A stretch of 64,000 nt of DNA, from NCBI RefSeq assembly GCF_000479045.1, contig NZ_KI518071.1:19258-83257 (forward strand), given 5' to 3'. Positions 27,617 to 36,982 of this stretch are shown here, in pieces. Under the pieces are notes generated by a model that saw only the letters and a program-made list of their open reading frames with translations, had not been told where the DNA came from and searched no databases. The translations under genes and the position numbers were made by a program. Source of the DNA: Cetobacterium somerae ATCC BAA-474 (lineage in GTDB: Bacteria > Fusobacteriota > Fusobacteriia > Fusobacteriales > Fusobacteriaceae). Each line of letters begins with the position of its first letter. Position 1 is the first letter of the stretch.

Positions 27617-29022
27617 TTGAATTTACAAGAGTTTGTACTAAATTACAAAGATGATGTTGTTAAATCAATTCAGGAGTCAGTTAGAATTAAAAGCGTGCAA
27701 GAGGCACCATTAGAAGGAATGCCTTTTGGAGAAGGACCTGCAAAGGCTCTAGAGCATATGTTAGATTTAGGAAAAAAATTAGGTTTTGAAGTTGAAAATT
27801 TTGATAATTATGCAGGTCATATTGATTTTGGTGTATTGATTTTGGTGTAGGTTCAGATGAAGAGATGATAGGGATTCTTGGACATGTGGATGTTGTACCT
27901 GAGGGAAAAGGATGGGATCATCCACCATATGAAGCAAAAATAGTAGATGGAAAAATGTATGGAAGAGGAGTTTTAGACGATAAAGGTCCTACAATTGCTG
28001 CCTTATATGCATTAAAAGCTATTAAAGATTCAGGAGTTAAATTAAATAGAAAAGTTAGAGTGATAGTGGGAGCTAATGAAGAAACTGGCTGGGGATGTAT
28101 GAACCATTATTTTGGAAAATTAAATATGCCACAACCAGCAATGGCATTTACTCCAGACTCATCATTTCCTGTAACTTATGCCGAAAAAGGAATTTTACAC
28201 TTAATGCTGAGTCAAGAGTATCAAGAAGAATTAAATTTTTCAATAAAAGGTGGAGTAGCATTTAATTCAGTTCCAGATTCTGCGATAGGGTTATTTCCAT
28301 TGTCAATGAAAGATGAAATATTTTTAAATTTAGAAAAATATAACGAAGGAAAAGATTTTAAGATAGTAGCGACTGAAAAAGATGAAAAAATAGAAATAGT
28401 TTCTTTAGGAAAAGCTTCTCATGGAGCTAGACCAGCAAATGGTTATAATGCAATATCAGCTTTATTTAGTTTCTTGTCAACTTTAAAAATAGAAGATGAA
28501 AAACTAAAAAATTTAGTAGAATTCTTCAATGAGTATATAAAGATGGAATATTCAGGAGAGAGATTAGGAATTAATTTTGAAGATGAACCATCTGGAGTAT
28601 TAACATTAACTATTGGTAAAATTGAGTGTGAAGGTAAAAATGTAATGTTTGGATTTGATATTAGATATCCAGTTACATTTACAAAAGAACAAGTAATTGA
28701 TCAAGTAGAAAAAAGAGCAAAAACTAAAAATTTAAATGTTACAGTAAGGTCAGCAAAGAATCCACTATATGTTCCTAAAGATAGCTTCTTAGTGACAACA
28801 TTAATGGATATATATAAAGACATAACAGGTGACGTAGATGCAGAACCAGTTTCTATTGGTGGCGGAACGTATGCTAGAGCTGTAACAAATGGAGTTGCAT
28901 TTGGAGCTTTATTAAAAGATCAAGAGGATAATATGCATCAAAAAAATGAGTATTTAGAATTAGATAAATTAGATACTTGGTTAAAAATATATGTTCAAGC
29001 AATATATGATTTAGCAAAATAA
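27617..29022 (+). pseudogene. pepV: PepV-type M20 dipeptidase, frameshifted by a 14-bp tandem duplication
   Basis: Two reading frames together form a dipeptidase of the PepV/Sapep zinc family. Codons 1-77 (TTG start at 27617) end at a TAG at 27848-27850. The rest, from about 27849 in another frame, carries GILGHVDVVPEGKGWDHPPYEA (metal ligands), YGRGVLDDKGP and GANEETGWGCM, and finishes at 29022. The break lies exactly at a direct repeat of 14 bases. Removing one copy restores a single frame of 463 residues, reading HIDFGVGSDEEMIGILGHVD, the normal PepV length. A downstream ATG at 27865 could in theory start a 385-residue fragment lacking the N-terminus. The gene is either broken, reversibly switched, or misassembled. 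Confidence 0.9.
27821..27848 (+). repeat. 14-bp tandem duplication inside pepV
   Basis: ATTGATTTTGGTGT occurs twice back to back (27821-27834 and 27835-27848). The length is not a multiple of three, so it shifts the frame and creates the TAG stop. Confidence 0.97.
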
Positions 29023-29031
29023 AAGTGTAAG

Positions 29032-29059
29032 AAAAAACTGCAGTATTGCAGTTTTTTTA
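29032..29059 (+). terminator. Terminator after the dipeptidase gene
   Basis: A 6-bp core ACTGCA/TGCAGT (29037-29042 with 29047-29052), extended by A-T pairs, is followed by Ts. Confidence 0.85.
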
Positions 29060-29255
29060 TTTTTTGTAAAAATAAAAAATAGACAAAAATACTAAAAAAA
29101 TAGTATACAAGAAAAATTAGAATCTATATTAATAATAACTATATATGATATTAATATATATATAATAAAAATATATTTTTAAAAAACTATAATATAAAAT
29201 ATATTAATTCAAATAATAAAAATTAAAATAAAGTTATAGGGAGGGATAAGGATTT
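29060..29255. other. Very AT-rich intergenic stretch upstream of the ABC operon
   Basis: About 195 bases made almost wholly of A and T, with many TATAAT-like hexamers. No single promoter, palindrome or conserved riboswitch core can be singled out. It must contain the promoter of the operon that follows. Confidence 0.5.
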
Positions 29256-30434
29256 ATGAAAAAAATTTTTTTAATTTTAATGAGTTTTTTATTATCAGTA
29301 GTTAGTATGGGACAAGCACCATATCATATTGGAGTAATAACAGGGACAGTTTCTCAATCAGAAGATGGATTAAGAGGAGCTGAAGAGGCCATAAAATTAT
29401 ATGGACCAGCAGATAAGGGTGGAGAGATAGTACATGTAACTTATCCAGATAATTTTATGCAAGAGATGGAAACGACAATTTCTCAAATGGTAAGTTTAGC
29501 AGATGATCCTAAAATGAAAGCTATTGTTGTAGGAGAAGCAATTCCAGGAACAGTGGAAGCGTTTAGAAGAATTAGAGAAAAAAGACCAGATATTTTACTT
29601 TTAGCAAATTCACCACACGAAGATCCTGAAATGATTGGAGAAGTTTCGGATTTAGTTGTGAATCCAGATAGTATAGCAAGAGGTTATTTAATAGTAAAAG
29701 CAGCAAAAGAGATGGGAGCAGATAAGTTTATGCATATTTCATTTCCTAGACATATGAGCTATGAGCTTCTGTCAAAAAGAAGAAATGTAATGAAAGTTGC
29801 TGCAAATGATTTAGGAATGGAGTTTATTGAAATGACAGCTCCAGATCCTGTAAGTGATGTAGGAGTAGCAGGAGCACAACAATTTATCTTAGAACAAGTT
29901 CCAAATTGGATAACTAAATATGGAGATAAAACAGCTTTTTTTGCAACAAATGATGCTCATACAGAGCCTTTATTAAAAAGAGTTGCAGAGAAAGGTGGAT
30001 ACTTTGTTGAGGCGGATTTACCATCGCCTACAATGGGATACCCTGGAGCTTTAGGGATACAATTTACAGAGGATGAAAAAGGGAATTGGCCAAAGATTTT
30101 AGAAAAAGTTGAAAAAACTGTGGGAGAAAAAGGTGGAGCAAAAAGAATGGGAACATGGGCTTATTCATACAATTTCTCTGTTACAGTTTCTTTAGTTGAT
30201 TTAGCAAAAGAAGTACTAGATGGAAAAGCTCAAATAGATGATTTTGATGCTTTAAAAGAAGTTTTAGCAAAAAATACTCCAGGAGCTCAGTGGAATGGAA
30301 GTAATTATGTAGATGTTAGAGGAGTAGAGCGAGAGAATTTCTATTTGTTATACCAAGATACATATGTTTTAGGAAAAGGTTATTTAAAAATGACAGAACT
30401 AGAAGTGCCAGAAAAATATTTTTCAATAAAATAA
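29256..30434 (+). CDS. DUF3798 solute-binding protein of an ABC importer
   Basis: The 392-residue protein starts with a signal peptide (MKKIFLILMSFLLSVVSMGQA) and continues PYHIGVITGTVSQSEDGLRGAEEAI, a type I periplasmic-binding-protein fold. It resembles the DUF3798 family. No lipobox is visible, which fits a soluble periplasmic protein in a diderm. Its position before an MglA-type ATPase and two permeases marks it as the binding component. The ligand is unknown. The neighbouring BMP/sugar-type permeases suggest a nucleoside, sugar or related small molecule. GGGAGGG precedes ATG at 29256. Confidence 0.85.
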   Translation: MKKIFLILMSFLLSVVSMGQAPYHIGVITGTVSQSEDGLRGAEEAIKLYGPADKGGEIVHVTYPDNFMQEMETTISQMVSLADDPKMKAIVVGEAIPGTVEAFRRIREKRPDILLLANSPHEDPEMIGEVSDLVVNPDSIARGYLIVKAAKEMGADKFMHISFPRHMSYELLSKRRNVMKVAANDLGMEFIEMTAPDPVSDVGVAGAQQFILEQVPNWITKYGDKTAFFATNDAHTEPLLKRVAEKGGYFVEADLPSPTMGYPGALGIQFTEDEKGNWPKILEKVEKTVGEKGGAKRMGTWAYSYNFSVTVSLVDLAKEVLDGKAQIDDFDALKEVLAKNTPGAQWNGSNYVDVRGVERENFYLLYQDTYVLGKGYLKMTELEVPEKYFSIK

Positions 30435-30440
30435 TTGAAA

Positions 30441-30483
30441 TTTTTGACCACTAGACTTTACCTGACTAGTGGTCAAAATTTTT
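30441..30483 (+). promoter_or_regulatory. Intercistronic hairpin between binding protein and ATPase genes
   Basis: GACCACTAG (30446-30454) pairs with CTAGTGGTC (30466-30474), extended by flanking T/A pairs, with an 11-base loop and a short T run after it. This is a likely partial terminator or mRNA 3'-end stabiliser that would leave more message for the binding protein than for the ATPase. Confidence 0.6.
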
Positions 30484-30510
30484 GATAGAGGTATAAAAGG
30501 GAGTGATATA

Positions 30511-32103
30511 ATGCAAAAAGAACTTTTAAGAATGTCAGGAGTATCTAAGAGTTTTGGAGAAAACACAGTATTAAAAGATATAAATTTTACAATAAAAGAG
30601 GGAGAAATAGTAGGTCTTGTTGGAGAAAATGGTGCAGGAAAATCTACTTTAATGAAGATAATTTTTGGAATGTCTCTAATAGAAGAAACTGGTGGATATA
30701 ACGGAGAGATGATTTTTCAAGGTAAAAAAGTACATTTTAAAAGCTCTTTTGATGCTTTAAATGCGGGAATAGGAATGGTTCATCAAGAATTTTCTTTAAT
30801 TCCAGGATTTAAGGCTTCAGAGAATATAGTTCTAAATAGAGAAAGTTTAAAGAAATCTTTTGTAAAAGAGATATTTGGAGAAAGAATAAGTAAAATAGAT
30901 TTTGAAAAAGATAGAGAACGAGCAAAGGTTGCAATATCACATTTAGGAGTTGATTTGAATGTAGATACTAAAGTTAATGAGATGCCTGTAGCACATATGC
31001 AATTTACAGAGATTGCAAGAGAAATAGAGAGAGAAAATGTAAGGTTATTAGTTTTAGACGAACCAACAGCAGTTTTAACAGAAAAAGAAGCTGAAATTTT
31101 ATTAAAAACAATGAAAAGGTTGGCAAGTGAAGGAATAGCAATTATATTTATAACTCATAGGTTAAATGAAATTATGGATGTCTCAGACAGGATTATAGTT
31201 TTAAGAGATGGTATTATGATGAGTGAATTAGAAACATCAGAAACTAACGTAGATGAAATTACAAAATTAATGATTGGTAGAGAGATAGGAGAGAAAACTA
31301 AAAAAGAAGAAAAAAAAGAGAGTAATCCAGAAATTATTTTAGAAATGAAAAAGTTATGGGTAGATATGCCCGGTGAAAAAGCTAAAAATATAAATTTAAA
31401 AGTTCAAAAAGGTGAGATAATAGGATTAGGAGGAATGGCTGGTCAAGGAAAGGTAGGTATAGCGAATGGAGTAATGGGGCTTTATCCAGCAGGGGGAGAA
31501 GTTATATATAAAAATGAAAAAATAAATTTAAATAATCCTAAAATACCTTTGGAAAAAGGGATGTATTTTGTATCTGAAGATAGAAAAGAAGTGGGACTTA
31601 TACTTGAAGAAAAGATAAGTATGAATATAGCTTATCCATCAATATATATAAAAAATAAATTTTTAAAAGAAAGATATTTTGGATTATTAAAAAGTATAGA
31701 TGAAAAAGAAATAGATAAAAATAGTCAACACTACATTGAAAAATTAGAGATTAAATGTATGAGCGGGAGTCAAAGGGTAGGAGAGCTAAGTGGTGGAAAT
31801 CAACAAAAGGTCTGCTTAGCAAAAGCTTTTACAATAAACCCAGATATACTTTTTATATCAGAACCTACAAGAGGAATTGATATTGGAGCAAAAAAAATTG
31901 TTCTTGAAACATTGAAAGAATATAATAGAAATAGTGGAATGACAATAATTTTAACTTCATCAGAATTGGAAGAGTTAAGATCAGTTTGCGACAGAATCGC
32001 AATTGTAACGGAGGGTGAAATTGCAGGTATTTTATCTCCAGAGGATGACCTGTTAGAATTTGGAAAATTAATGACAGGAGTTAAGGGGGACAAAAATGAA
32101 TGA
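30511..32103 (+). CDS. ABC importer ATPase, two-domain MglA/RbsA/BMP class
   Basis: The 530-residue protein contains two nucleotide-binding domains. The first has Walker A GENGAGKST and Walker B LLVLDEPTA but a degenerate signature. The second has a degenerate Walker A (GMAGQGKVG) and a proper signature LSGGNQQKV with FISEPTRGID. This asymmetry is typical of sugar and nucleoside importers of the MglA/RbsA/NupA class. ATG at 30511 was chosen over an in-frame upstream start at 30469 because AAAGGGAG lies just before it and the longer version would run into the hairpin. It overlaps the first permease by 8 bases. Confidence 0.93.
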   Translation: MQKELLRMSGVSKSFGENTVLKDINFTIKEGEIVGLVGENGAGKSTLMKIIFGMSLIEETGGYNGEMIFQGKKVHFKSSFDALNAGIGMVHQEFSLIPGFKASENIVLNRESLKKSFVKEIFGERISKIDFEKDRERAKVAISHLGVDLNVDTKVNEMPVAHMQFTEIAREIERENVRLLVLDEPTAVLTEKEAEILLKTMKRLASEGIAIIFITHRLNEIMDVSDRIIVLRDGIMMSELETSETNVDEITKLMIGREIGEKTKKEEKKESNPEIILEMKKLWVDMPGEKAKNINLKVQKGEIIGLGGMAGQGKVGIANGVMGLYPAGGEVIYKNEKINLNNPKIPLEKGMYFVSEDRKEVGLILEEKISMNIAYPSIYIKNKFLKERYFGLLKSIDEKEIDKNSQHYIEKLEIKCMSGSQRVGELSGGNQQKVCLAKAFTINPDILFISEPTRGIDIGAKKIVLETLKEYNRNSGMTIILTSSELEELRSVCDRIAIVTEGEIAGILSPEDDLLEFGKLMTGVKGDKNE

Positions 32104-33130
32104 GAATATAGTAAAAAAAATAAAAGAGATAGGATTACCGAGAATAATAATAGCTTTATTTCTACTTTCTCTATATACACTAGCACCTTTTGTAGGAGTT
32201 AATCTGAAAGTAGCTTTTCAAGATACTTTAATTAGGGTAGGGATGAATATAATATTAGTATTGTCTCTTATTCCAATGATTCAAGGAGGTACAGGGTTAA
32301 ACTTTGGTATGCCTTTAGGTGTAGAAGCTGGATTGCTTGGAGCAGTTTTAAGTATAGAGCTAGGATTAACTGGACTACTTGGATTTTTAGGTGCAATATT
32401 GATATCATTACCAATATCAATACTATTTGGTTATGGATATGGTTCTATATTAAATAGAGTTAAAGGTGGAGAGATGATGATAGCAACATATGTTGGTTTT
32501 TCATCAGTTGCATTTATGTGTATTATGTGGCTCGTATTACCTTTTAAAAAACCTGATATGATTTGGGCATATGGTGGAGAGGGATTAAGAACAACAATAA
32601 GTGTTGAAGGATATTGGAATAAAATTTTAGGTAAAATATTTTCTTCGTCAGGAAATTTTAGTTATATTGGAGAGATAGTATTCTTTTTATTATTGGCATT
32701 TTTAATAAAAGAATATTTTAAGAGTAGAAATGGATTAGCCATGAAAGCTGTTGGATCTAATGAAAAATTTGCTAGATCAATAGGTGTTGATATTAATAAA
32801 GCAAGAATAAATTCAGTTATAATGTCAACTATGATAGCAGGAATTGGAATAATTGTTTACCAACAAAGTTTTGGATTTATACAATTGTATTTAGCACCTT
32901 TTTATATGGCATTTCCCGCTATAGCAGCCATTTTAATTGGGGGAGCTTCAGTGAGAAAAGCTTCTATATTTAATGTTATTGTTGGAACTGTTTTGTTTCA
33001 AGGAGTTATAACAATGACTCCAATAGTAATAAGTGGATTGATAAAAACAGATATGTCAGAAACTATAAGGGTTATAATATCAAATGGAATGATAATCTAT
33101 GCATTAACTAGAAAAGGAGGGGAGAGATAA
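32096..33130 (+). CDS. ABC importer permease 1 (BPD_transp_2 family)
   Basis: The 344-residue protein is strongly hydrophobic, with about eight to ten membrane helices. The segment KAVGSNEKFARSIGVDINKARINSVIMSTMIAGI is the cytoplasmic coupling region conserved in RbsC/BMP-type permeases. It would pair with permease 2 in the inner membrane. Start overlaps the ATPase gene and ends in a one-base overlap with permease 2 (TAATG). Confidence 0.92.
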   Translation: MNENIVKKIKEIGLPRIIIALFLLSLYTLAPFVGVNLKVAFQDTLIRVGMNIILVLSLIPMIQGGTGLNFGMPLGVEAGLLGAVLSIELGLTGLLGFLGAILISLPISILFGYGYGSILNRVKGGEMMIATYVGFSSVAFMCIMWLVLPFKKPDMIWAYGGEGLRTTISVEGYWNKILGKIFSSSGNFSYIGEIVFFLLLAFLIKEYFKSRNGLAMKAVGSNEKFARSIGVDINKARINSVIMSTMIAGIGIIVYQQSFGFIQLYLAPFYMAFPAIAAILIGGASVRKASIFNVIVGTVLFQGVITMTPIVISGLIKTDMSETIRVIISNGMIIYALTRKGGER

Positions 33131-34227
33131 TGGAAAAAATAAAAAGTTTTTTACAAAAAAATATAGTTCCAATTTTTATTTTAATCTTTATTTCTTCAAT
33201 AATTCCAATATCTAAATTAACTCCTCAATACTTAATTCAAGAGATGATATTAAGATTAGATAGAAATTTATTCTTAGTTCTATCGTTGTTAATACCAATA
33301 ATAGCTGGAATGGGGTTAAACTTTGGTATTGTTTTAGGAGCAATGGCTGGACAAATAGCTCTTATTTTTATAACAGAGTATAGAATAATAGGATATCAAG
33401 GAGTATTTTTAGCTATGATTTTATCAACTCCTATAGCAATGGCATTGGGATATTTTAGTGGAAATATATTAAACAAATCTAAAGGAAAAGAGATGATAAC
33501 TTCCATGATTTTAGGATTATTTATGAATGGAATTTATCAATTAGTTGTTTTGTATGGAATGGGAAGCATAATAAAGATATCAAATCCAAAATTGATACTT
33601 TCAAGGGGAAGTGGAATAAGAAATGCAATAGATTTGCAAGGTATTAGAAGAGGATTAGACAGCCTATTAGAAATAGATGTTTTAGGACAAAAAATACCTG
33701 TAGCAACATTTTTGTTAGTAGGACTTTTATGCATATTTATAGTTTGGTTTAGAAAAACCAAGTTAGGACAAGATATGAGAGCAGTGGGACAAAATATTGA
33801 AATAGCTAGAGCGGCAGGAATAAATGTAGATAGAACAAGAGTTTTAGCTATTGTAATATCGACGGTGCTTGCAGGATTTGGACAGATTATATATTTGCAA
33901 AATATAGGAACTATGAATACTTACAATAGTCATGAACAAATAGGGATGTTTTCTATTGCTGCTTTATTAATTGGAGGAGCATCGGCTGTTAAAGCAAGTA
34001 TTCCAAATGCAATAACGGGAATTATTTTATTTCATATGATGTTTATTATTTCTCCTGTGGCAGGAAAAGAATTGATGGGATCAGCTCAAATAGGAGAGTA
34101 TTTTAGAGTGTTTGTATCGTATGGAATAATAGCTTTAGTTTTAGTGATGCATGAATGGAGAAGAGAACGAGAGAGACGAGTAGAAAGAGCAAATGAAATC
34201 TCTGATAGCAAGGGGGAAACTATATGA
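33130..34227 (+). CDS. ABC importer permease 2 (BPD_transp_2 family)
   Basis: The 365-residue paralogue of permease 1 has the matching coupling segment RAVGQNIEIARAAGINVDRTRVLAIVISTVLAGFGQ. It shares the early GMGLNFGIVLGAMAGQ with permease 1's GTGLNFGMPLGVEAGL. The C-terminal ~25 residues are highly charged (HEWRRERERRVERANE), a cytoplasmic tail that permease 1 lacks. The pair suggests a heterodimeric pore. Overlaps the next gene by four bases. Confidence 0.92.
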   Translation: MEKIKSFLQKNIVPIFILIFISSIIPISKLTPQYLIQEMILRLDRNLFLVLSLLIPIIAGMGLNFGIVLGAMAGQIALIFITEYRIIGYQGVFLAMILSTPIAMALGYFSGNILNKSKGKEMITSMILGLFMNGIYQLVVLYGMGSIIKISNPKLILSRGSGIRNAIDLQGIRRGLDSLLEIDVLGQKIPVATFLLVGLLCIFIVWFRKTKLGQDMRAVGQNIEIARAAGINVDRTRVLAIVISTVLAGFGQIIYLQNIGTMNTYNSHEQIGMFSIAALLIGGASAVKASIPNAITGIILFHMMFIISPVAGKELMGSAQIGEYFRVFVSYGIIALVLVMHEWRRERERRVERANEISDSKGETI

Positions 34228-34574
34228 GAAAAAAATTAAGCATATTGATATTTTTATCTCTTGTATGTTTAATTGGCTGGATTTTATATTCAACAGGGCA
34301 AGAACATACTTTAATTGTAAATAATAATTATAAAAATAAAGATATGAGTACAAATATAGTGATAAAAATTTCTGGAGAAAAAGATAAAAAAATAGGGAAG
34401 AATAAAAAAGCAGTGTTTGATTTAAAAGGGGTAACTCATAAATTTTCTATTCTGGTAAATGAAAAGCAAATTGATGGAGTTGTAAATTTTAAGATGAATA
34501 AGAGTGGAGAACTAGAAGTGGAAAAGTTTTTAAATAATGAAGAAAATTGGTTAAAAACAATTAATCAATATTAA
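34224..34574 (+). CDS. Small membrane-anchored protein linked to the ABC importer (DUF6672-like)
   Basis: The 116-residue protein has one N-terminal membrane helix (LSILIFLSLVCLIGWILY). A lysine-rich outer domain of predicted beta strands follows (TLIVNNNYKNKD, TNIVIKISGEKDKK, THKFSILVNEKQIDGVVNF). It is translationally coupled to permease 2 by an ATGA overlap, so it is very likely part of the importer. I think it belongs to the family called DUF6672, but that is from memory. Its function is unknown. Confidence 0.72.
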   Translation: MRKKLSILIFLSLVCLIGWILYSTGQEHTLIVNNNYKNKDMSTNIVIKISGEKDKKIGKNKKAVFDLKGVTHKFSILVNEKQIDGVVNFKMNKSGELEVEKFLNNEENWLKTINQY

Positions 34575-34606
34575 AAGGAGAGAATATTATATTCTCTCCT
34601 TTTTTA
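34573..34606. terminator. Terminator between the ABC operon and the L,D-transpeptidase gene
   Basis: GGAGAGAATA pairs with TATTCTCTCC (34577-34586 with 34590-34599), flanked by AAAA and TTTTTT, so it can work in both directions. Confidence 0.92.
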
Positions 34607-35236
34607 ATTTATAAAGGTGCTTTCTTTTAGATATTTTGTATCGTCACCAGCTATAAAAATTATCGAGTTGTCAGATAAAAGATCAATAACCTCTTTAGAT
34701 AGTTCAGTTGGAATAGCAGGGCATCCAAGAGTTCTTCCTAAAAATCCCATTTGATCAATATATTTTTTAGATGCATAATCAGCGCCATGTATGACAATTG
34801 CTCGATCATAGGCATTAGAGTTAAAACGATTTTCTAGGCCTTTTAATCTTAAAGAATAACCGTAATTTCCAAAATATGGCTTTGTATCAGTAATAAAAAA
34901 TCCAAGAGAACTTTGGAAAGAGTTAGGTGCATTAGAGAATTTTGTAGCAAGAACTTTTCCACTGTTTTTTCCATGAGAAACATAAGTATAATAAAGTAAC
35001 TTTTTTTTCTTTAAGTCAATAACTGAGAATCTTGGTTCAGTAGATGGTTTAGTAAAATCAATAACTGTTAAAAACTGAAAGGTTTTCCCTTTAATTTTAG
35101 AAGCCCCTTTTACGGCATTCTTAAATACACTATAATTCATTTTATCTTTTAGTTCCAATGATTTATAGAGAGATGAAGTAGAGCTAAAAACAGTCATATA
35201 AAGAATAAAAAATAATAATAATAATTTTTGTTTCAT
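34604..35236 (-). CDS. YkuD_2-type L,D-transpeptidase-like protein
   Basis: The 210-residue secreted protein has a signal peptide (LLLLFFILYMTVFSSTSS). The catalytic segment reads IVIHGADYASKK followed by FLGRTLGCPAIP, the HG...GCPA pattern of the murein L,D-transpeptidase catalytic family (YkuD_2). It has the nucleophilic Cys near residue 177. Such enzymes are predicted to cross-link or modify peptidoglycan in the periplasm. Monocistronic. AGGAGTGG precedes the start. Confidence 0.87.
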   Translation of the reverse strand: MKQKLLLLFFILYMTVFSSTSSLYKSLELKDKMNYSVFKNAVKGASKIKGKTFQFLTVIDFTKPSTEPRFSVIDLKKKKLLYYTYVSHGKNSGKVLATKFSNAPNSFQSSLGFFITDTKPYFGNYGYSLRLKGLENRFNSNAYDRAIVIHGADYASKKYIDQMGFLGRTLGCPAIPTELSKEVIDLLSDNSIIFIAGDDTKYLKESTFIN

Positions 35237-35307
35237 AAACCACTCCTGAAAAATAGAATTTTGTTTTTTTTATTATAACAAAAAATAGGTCAAAAAGTAG
35301 AGAAAAA

Positions 35308-35344
35308 AATAAAAAAATAGGAAAATTCTTACTAAGAATTTTCC
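35308..35344 (-). terminator. Terminator of the rqcH operon
   Basis: GGAAAATTCTTA (35320-35331) is an inverted repeat of TAAGAATTTTCC (35333-35344), which leaves room for a small loop. On the minus strand a U-rich run follows. Confidence 0.75.
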
Positions 35345-35353
35345 CATTATATT

Positions 35354-36982
35354 TTATAAAGTAACGACAATTGATTTAAAAATTTTGTAAGTAACAAACC
35401 CAGGTTTAGCTCCTTTAGGTTTATTTAAATATTTAATTTGTGTGTAATCTACTGTAAGTTTAGTTCCTTTAGGTAACTTTGATTGTTGACCACAAAATAC
35501 AGCAATATCATAAATAGACTTTTCAGATAATAATTCATTGGCGTTCACAACAGCATGAGTTCCAGGCATATCTTTACAGTGGAACCACATATCTTCTCTA
35601 TGAGAATATTTAGTTGTTAGAGCATCATTTTCTAAATTATTTCGACCATATCGAACTAAAATACCATCAATAGTAATTTCTCCAAAATTAAAAGTTTTAA
35701 TAACTTGTTTTTTAATATTTTTTTTATGTTTTGTTTTAGAAGGAACTTTTAAATAACCTTGACTAGAAAGCTCTTCTTCAATTAGCTTTAGATTTTCTTT
35801 AGAATCACTATTATTAATAAAAGATTCAACACCTAAAAAATATTTTAAATTATCAGATATTTCAATTAATCTTTTTTGATTATATTCCATACCTTTTTTT
35901 AACTTATTGTATTTTTTATATATTTTTTCTAAATTTATCTGAGGTGTAACTAATGGATCTAAAGGAATTGTGCACATACAATCATTATAGAAATCATAAA
36001 GTTCTACTTCAGTCATGCCTTTTTTTAAAGAATATAAAGAGGCAGCTAATATATCTCCAAGCTCTCTGTATCTATCAAAGTTTTTTTTCTCTTCAAGATC
36101 TTTTTTTATAGAAATAATTACTTTTTCAGATTTTTTAATCTCTTTTTTTATACAAGATGTAAGTTTATCTTTTAAAATTTTAAAAGTATTAGATAAATTT
36201 TGATTGTTTAAATAAAAATTTATCAGCTCTTGGAATGAACTATATGTAATTACAGTATCATATTCTTTAGGCTCTATATTTAAAACAGTAGCTAAGATAA
36301 TTTCATTATGTTCATTAAAAAATATTTTAGGAGCTATTTTATCTTTTAAAATATTTTTTAGATTTTCAAATGATGTAAGTGAATTAGCGAGAGTTTTTCC
36401 AAGTCCTTCTATGTTTTTAAGAAGTGATTTTTCATTTTTCTCTTTAAGAAACTCCTCCTCGTTTAAGTTTAAGGGAGAAAGTTTTTTTTCAAGAGATGGT
36501 GTTGAATAATCAATTCCAGGGAACAATACTCTACTTGGATTCTCTTCAATAGAAAAACGTTTTATAGAGTCTAGTACTTTATTTTCTTTTGTAGTAAGAA
36601 TAAGATTAGAGTGCTTTCCCATCATCTCAAAATATAGATTATAGATTTTTACTTCTCCAAGTTCATTCAGTTTAGAAAAAGTAAAAATAAGAATTCTATC
36701 ATATCCCAATTGATTAATAGATATTAAAGTTGAGCCAACAATATATTTTTTTAAGTTTAAGGCAAAAGAACTATTTTCTTCTAATAAATTATCCTCTTTT
36801 GTATCTGATAGGTAGCATAATGAAAGAGAAGGGAAACAAGAGAGTATAAATCTCTGTTTCCCAAAATTAATACTTACAGCAAGAGAACTAGTTTGAACCA
36901 CTTTATTCACACCTTTTCCTTTTAAAGAAGTTTCTAGCTCAGTTTTAATTTTATTTAAAGATATACCATCAAGGTACAACAT
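35354..36982 (-). CDS. rqcH: Ribosome quality control factor RqcH (NFACT/Rqc2 family)
   Basis: The 542-residue protein has an N-terminal NFACT-N domain with the Asp-Arg pair in QLGYDRILIF (Asp95-Arg96), matching the DR motif needed for alanine tailing in RqcH. A long helical and coiled-coil middle with KYNKLKKGMEYNQ follows. The C-terminal NFACT-R domain has EDMWFHCKDMPGTHAVV. It binds 60S-type 50S subunits with stalled peptidyl-tRNA and adds C-terminal alanines. Older annotations call it a fibronectin-binding protein. Its start overlaps the MarR gene stop by one base. Confidence 0.95.
   Translation of the reverse strand: MLYLDGISLNKIKTELETSLKGKGVNKVVQTSSLAVSINFGKQRFILSCFPSLSLCYLSDTKEDNLLEENSSFALNLKKYIVGSTLISINQLGYDRILIFTFSKLNELGEVKIYNLYFEMMGKHSNLILTTKENKVLDSIKRFSIEENPSRVLFPGIDYSTPSLEKKLSPLNLNEEEFLKEKNEKSLLKNIEGLGKTLANSLTSFENLKNILKDKIAPKIFFNEHNEIILATVLNIEPKEYDTVITYSSFQELINFYLNNQNLSNTFKILKDKLTSCIKKEIKKSEKVIISIKKDLEEKKNFDRYRELGDILAASLYSLKKGMTEVELYDFYNDCMCTIPLDPLVTPQINLEKIYKKYNKLKKGMEYNQKRLIEISDNLKYFLGVESFINNSDSKENLKLIEEELSSQGYLKVPSKTKHKKNIKKQVIKTFNFGEITIDGILVRYGRNNLENDALTTKYSHREDMWFHCKDMPGTHAVVNANELLSEKSIYDIAVFCGQQSKLPKGTKLTVDYTQIKYLNKPKGAKPGFVTYKIFKSIVVTL

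Noticed and set aside
29060..29255. Phase-variable AT repeat or riboswitch upstream of the ABC operon
   Set aside because: The stretch is simply AT-rich; no regular repeat unit, long homopolymer or conserved core is present.
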